Source: an uncultured Bacteroides sp.
GTDB lineage: Bacteria > Bacteroidota > Bacteroidia > Bacteroidales > UBA11471
DNA length: 9,985 bases
Reading direction: 5' to 3'
Assembly (NCBI GenBank): GCA_905210875.1
Contig: CAJLYN010000070.1
Coordinates: forward strand, 1-9,985
Positions 8,001 to 9,985 of the stretch are shown piece after piece; the first letter of the stretch is position 1; each line of letters begins with the position of its first letter. Under the pieces are notes generated by a model that saw only the letters and a program-made list of their open reading frames with translations, had not been told where the DNA came from and searched no databases. Position numbers and translations under genes: made by a program.

Positions 8001-9985
8001 AGTGAAGAAAGCGCCCCTCACCCTCCGAGCCGAGAACAAGAGCCGGACCTACGGCGCCGAAAACCCGGCCTTCACCCTCGCCTATGAGGGTCTGGTCTAC
8101 GACGACACCGCTGCCGACCTTGCCTCGCCTACTGTCACCTGCGAAGCCACCGCCACCTCGGTACCGGCCGGCTATCCCATCGTCGTGGAACCTATTAGCG
8201 ACGACCGCTATGAAATTACCCCTGTAAACGGTGAACTGACCGTCGAGAAAGCCCTGCTGCAAGTAAGCTGCCGCAACGAGTCGAGCGTCGTGGGACAAGA
8301 GCCGACGACCGACTATGAGATGTATATCGAGGGGTTTGTCAACGGCGAGGACAAGTCGGTCATCGACCAGATGCCCACCATCACCTGCGAAGTTACCGCC
8401 GCATCGCCAATAGGGTTCTATCCGCTGGTCATCGGCGGCGGTGAAGACGATTGCTACACCTTTGCCTACACCGAGGGCGTCTATACGGTACGATCAGCCA
8501 CGATGATACAGACCGAAATCACCCTCGCCCCAATTGCCGGGAAACGCTATGGCGACCAGCCGTTTGCTCCGGTCTACGCTACGAACAACACCGATACCGA
8601 AGTACAACTCATCATGGGAACACCCGGCATCGTAGAGTATGAGAACGGCCAGCTCCATATTCTCAAAGGCGGCACGACAACCCTGAAAGCCTACCAAAAG
8701 AGCGGACTTAACTTCACCGAAGGAGAGTCGACCGAAATCACGCTGACAGTCGAAAAGGCTCCGCTGCGCGTATCGGCCGATGACGCTGTGCGCATCGAAG
8801 GCGAAGAGAATCCCAAGTTCACCCTCACATTCAGCGGATTTGTCAACGGCGACGATGCCTCCTGCATCGACCTTCTGCCCACAGCAACCTGTGAGGCCGA
8901 CACACACTCGGCCGGCGGATACTACGACATCACCGTCTCCGGCGGTGAAGACGACTGCTACACCTTCGACCAATATGTAAGCGGCACACTGCTCGTCAAG
9001 GGTAAGACCCTCCTCACCTTGTCCGACATTACCGACAAGCGCTATGGTGACGAACCGTTTACCCCCAGTGTCATGACCAATAATACCGAAAGTGCCATCG
9101 ACCTGACCATCGCCGACACCACCATCGCCCGTCTCGATAAAGGGAAAATCGTCATCGTCAAGAGCGGAACAACAACCCTCACCGCCCGTCAGGACGAGAG
9201 CGCCCATTTCTCCGAAGGCGAAGCCGTGCTGACATTCACCATCGGCAAGGCTCCGCTGCGCGTATCTGCCGACAACGCCGTGCGCATCGAGGGTGAAGAG
9301 AATCCCGAGTTCACGTTTACCATCAGCGGATTTATCAACGGCGACGATGCCTCCTGCATCGACCTCCTTCCCTCAGCAACCTGCGAGGCCGACACCCTCT
9401 CGGCCGGTGGATACTACGATATCGTGGTGAGCGGCGGTGAAGACGACTGCTACACCTTCGACCAATACGTAAGCGGCACACTGCTCGTCAAAGGAAAGAC
9501 CCACCTCACCCTGGCGGCCATTACCGACAAGCGTTACGGCGACGTTCCGTTTACCCCCGACATTGAGACCAACAACACCGAGAGCCTCGTACACCTTGAA
9601 ATCGCCGACCCCGAAATTGCCGATATTGTAAACGGGAAAATCGTCATCTACAAAAGCGGTGAAACAACGCTGAAAGCCTATCAGAACGAGAGCGCACTCT
9701 TCTCGGCCGGAGAGTCGGAAGTCGCTCTCGTCATAGAGAAAGCGCCGCTGAGCGTGAGCGTCGACAACACCGTGCGCCAGGTGGGTGAACCCAATCCTGA
9801 ATTTACGCTGACATACAGTGGATTTGTCAACGGCGACGATGCCTCCTGCATCGACACGCCTCCGGTGGCCCAATGCCTAGACGCCTCTATTTCTTCGCCG
9901 GCCGGATATTACAACATTACCGTGAGCGGTGGCGAAGACGACTGCTATACCTTCGCCCAATATGTAAGCGGCACACTGGTGGTAA
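5083..9985 (+). CDS. Giant exported protein: signal peptide, PCMD-like domain, cadherin-like sandwich, and alternating Ig-like and MBG repeats; 3' end outside the window
   Basis: One frame runs without a stop for 1634 codons to the window edge. The start MKKLNIRILLLPFLLALPF is a signal peptide with likely cleavage after TYG (G23/Q24); no lipobox Cys is present, so it is not a lipoprotein. Residues about 24-243 resemble PCMD (putative carbohydrate metabolism domain): LPNPGFESW (27-35), SYSARI, FTGKPDAMTVWVKYEPG, YQDPEDKDYTSIKYA and a closing YIDDIEFIYNS (233-243). Residues about 244-325 (LASLKVGGSNLSGFD..TYEYTY) resemble a cadherin-like beta-sandwich. From about 326 on the protein alternates Ig-like YGD modules and MBG YGX modules to the edge. 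Such proteins are usually cell-surface or secreted adhesins or ligand-binding stalks; the carbohydrate role of PCMD is putative. Any C-terminal secretion or anchoring domain would lie beyond the edge. The first ~450 bp are AT-richer than the rest. Exported repeat protein is secure; ligand and function are unknown. Confidence 0.93.
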   Translation, partial: MKKLNIRILLLPFLLALPFITYGQYQLPNPGFESWVSAEKGEEPVGFHSFNSASASGIYSIAKTADQLSKEMDTRPGSSGSYSARINSRSTFGTNANGNLTTGQIVAGSATPSSTDNHNRSYPSNAGYNQPFTGKPDAMTVWVKYEPGNAGDYARVNTVIHGNANYQDPEDKDYTSIKYAQATLNYQAAAGNGWQQLNIPFNVVNSGVTPAYILISFSTNKDAGKGTSNDVVYIDDIEFIYNSRLASLKVGGSNLSGFDKNTYEYTYQVNSLSSLPAITATADGIGATVEQKISGGTATITVKGNDYSSNPANIHTYIINFVANTEISASDITTTYGTAKALSVTTNNDQSALEYAVADPSIARVENGQIVPLKAGSTTLTISQKASKNYTAGSKTVKLTVNKATLTVTANNATRPFGSQNPTFTLTYKGFVNGESEDYLTQQPTATCKATATSPVGAYDITVSGGASDNYTFIYIKGSLSITTVSAQISITPIGKKTYGDPAFTLQAISTNSESPITYSVADPSIARISNGQVTLLKAGSTTITARQAASTNYGESSATTQLVVDKAALTVTALDATRPFGTENPAFGLSYKGFVNGDNEDDLTRKPTASCTATTTSPVGSYDITVSGGVSDNYTFTYVKGTLSVTTSSAQITIPAIGEKSYGDPAFDLRASSPNTESPITYTVDDPTIARVDNGVVTILKAGSTTITARQAASANFEETSATVQLTVKKAPLTVTVAPATRTYGSENPSLVLSYSGFVLNETDNVLTEKPTLSCDATTTSPAGTYDIIVSGGEDENYDIICQNGTLTVEKALLTVTADDATRSYGEENPVFTFSYSGFVLDETEEVLTVKPTVSCEATTTSTTGNYDIVVSGGEDENYRFAYVKGTLTITASSGKLTITPIGEKRYGDEPFALQVSTPNTESPIVYTIDDKSIARIDDGQVTLLKAGSTTITASQEASTNFGEASASVELVVKKAPLTLRAENKSRTYGAENPAFTLAYEGLVYDDTAADLASPTVTCEATATSVPAGYPIVVEPISDDRYEITPVNGELTVEKALLQVSCRNESSVVGQEPTTDYEMYIEGFVNGEDKSVIDQMPTITCEVTAASPIGFYPLVIGGGEDDCYTFAYTEGVYTVRSATMIQTEITLAPIAGKRYGDQPFAPVYATNNTDTEVQLIMGTPGIVEYENGQLHILKGGTTTLKAYQKSGLNFTEGESTEITLTVEKAPLRVSADDAVRIEGEENPKFTLTFSGFVNGDDASCIDLLPTATCEADTHSAGGYYDITVSGGEDDCYTFDQYVSGTLLVKGKTLLTLSDITDKRYGDEPFTPSVMTNNTESAIDLTIADTTIARLDKGKIVIVKSGTTTLTARQDESAHFSEGEAVLTFTIGKAPLRVSADNAVRIEGEENPEFTFTISGFINGDDASCIDLLPSATCEADTLSAGGYYDIVVSGGEDDCYTFDQYVSGTLLVKGKTHLTLAAITDKRYGDVPFTPDIETNNTESLVHLEIADPEIADIVNGKIVIYKSGETTLKAYQNESALFSAGESEVALVIEKAPLSVSVDNTVRQVGEPNPEFTLTYSGFVNGDDASCIDTPPVAQCLDASISSPAGYYNITVSGGEDDCYTFAQYVSGTLVV
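6058..9985 (+). repeat. Array of alternating Ig-like (A) and MBG/YGX (B) coding repeats, 492-bp A+B period
   Basis: Module A (about 82 residues) has K-x-YGD-x-x-F, then NTESPI-x-Y-x-x-DPSIA, then LKAGSTTITA. Module B (about 80 residues) has APLTVTADDATR-x-YGEENP-x-F, then Y-x-GFVNGD, then SPVG-x-YDITVSGG-x-x-x-NYTF and GTL. Approximate positions: A1 6058-6294, B1 6295-6534, A2 6541-6786, B2 6787-7026, A3 7033-7278, B3 7279-7521, B4 7522-7761, A4 7768-8013, B5 8014-8253, B6 8254-8493, A5 8512-8760, B7 8761-9000, A6 9001-9252, B8 9253-9492, A7 9493-9744, B9 9745-9985. The YGD codons of A2/A3 and A6/A7 are exactly 492 bp apart, and those of A5/A6 495 bp. B modules match the MBG (YGX type) family; A modules look like group-2 bacterial Ig-like folds often interleaved with MBG. 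The array probably continues past the edge. Confidence 0.9.
8761..9985 (+). repeat. Recently duplicated or homogenised block within the array (B7-A6-B8-A7-B9)
   Basis: The last modules are far more alike in DNA than the earlier ones. Positions 8845-8871 recur exactly at 9337-9363 and 9829-9855 (27 bp, 492-bp steps). Positions 8941-8999 match 9433-9491 with a single silent difference (58 of 59 bases). Synonymous sites are conserved, so selection on protein alone does not explain it; recent unequal crossing-over or gene conversion does. The proteins in this block also share features absent from earlier B modules: GDDASCID, GEDDCYTF and an added YVSGTL ending. Confidence 0.8.

Noticed and set aside
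5419..9873. Series of long minus-strand open frames (5419-6189, 6229-7218, 7345-8298, 8494-9207, 9373-9873) rich in Gly, Val and Asp
   Set aside because: They are antisense to the repeat protein and their internal repeats mirror the 492-bp units. Rare TTA, CTA and TCA codons on the plus strand explain the lack of stops.
6058..9985. CRISPR-like or non-coding tandem repeats
   Set aside because: The repeats are in frame, protein-coding, 240-252 bp modules with conserved beta-sandwich motifs, not short direct repeats with unique spacers.

Overview
The window reads as chromosomal DNA of a Bacteroidota bacterium, most likely of the order Bacteroidales. Three things point there: promoters of the TTTG / TAnnTTTG type with no Shine-Dalgarno sequence before the starts, an ATPase of the DUF4143-associated family ending in the typical PLWLFGFLY tail, and a secreted protein with a Bacteroidales-type N-terminal domain followed by MBG and Ig-like repeats. 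The moderate to high GC and heavy use of TCG, GCC and GAC codons would suit a Barnesiella-like genus, but that is only a guess.

Layout. Positions 1-3541 (minus strand) hold nearly all of a single-chain pyruvate:ferredoxin oxidoreductase (nifJ/por type); only the last few codons fall off the left edge. Immediately upstream of it, on the same strand, 3595-4776 encodes a complete 393-residue AAA-type ATPase with a winged-helix segment and a DUF4143-like C-terminus. The PFOR gene seems to have its own promoter, whose -7 box contains the ATPase stop codon. A roughly 300-bp AT-rich divergent intergenic region (4777-5082) carries a textbook Bacteroidota promoter for the ATPase, a -7 box for the gene on the right, and a 9-bp inverted repeat.

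From 5083 to the right edge runs one uninterrupted plus-strand reading frame of at least 1634 codons, open at the 3' end. It encodes a very large exported protein: signal peptide, a domain resembling PCMD (putative carbohydrate metabolism domain), a cadherin-like beta-sandwich, then an array of two alternating beta-sandwich modules. In this array 7 Ig-like 'YGD' modules (A) and 9 MBG/YGX modules (B) follow the order A-B-A-B-A-B-B-A-B-B-A-B-A-B-A-B, with a 492-bp A+B period. The rightmost modules are nearly identical at DNA level and gain cysteines. This gene is the most interesting part of the window. The three genes show no evident functional link: central anaerobic metabolism, an orphan ATPase, and a surface or secreted repeat protein. 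No RNA gene, CRISPR array, insertion sequence or obvious defence system is visible.
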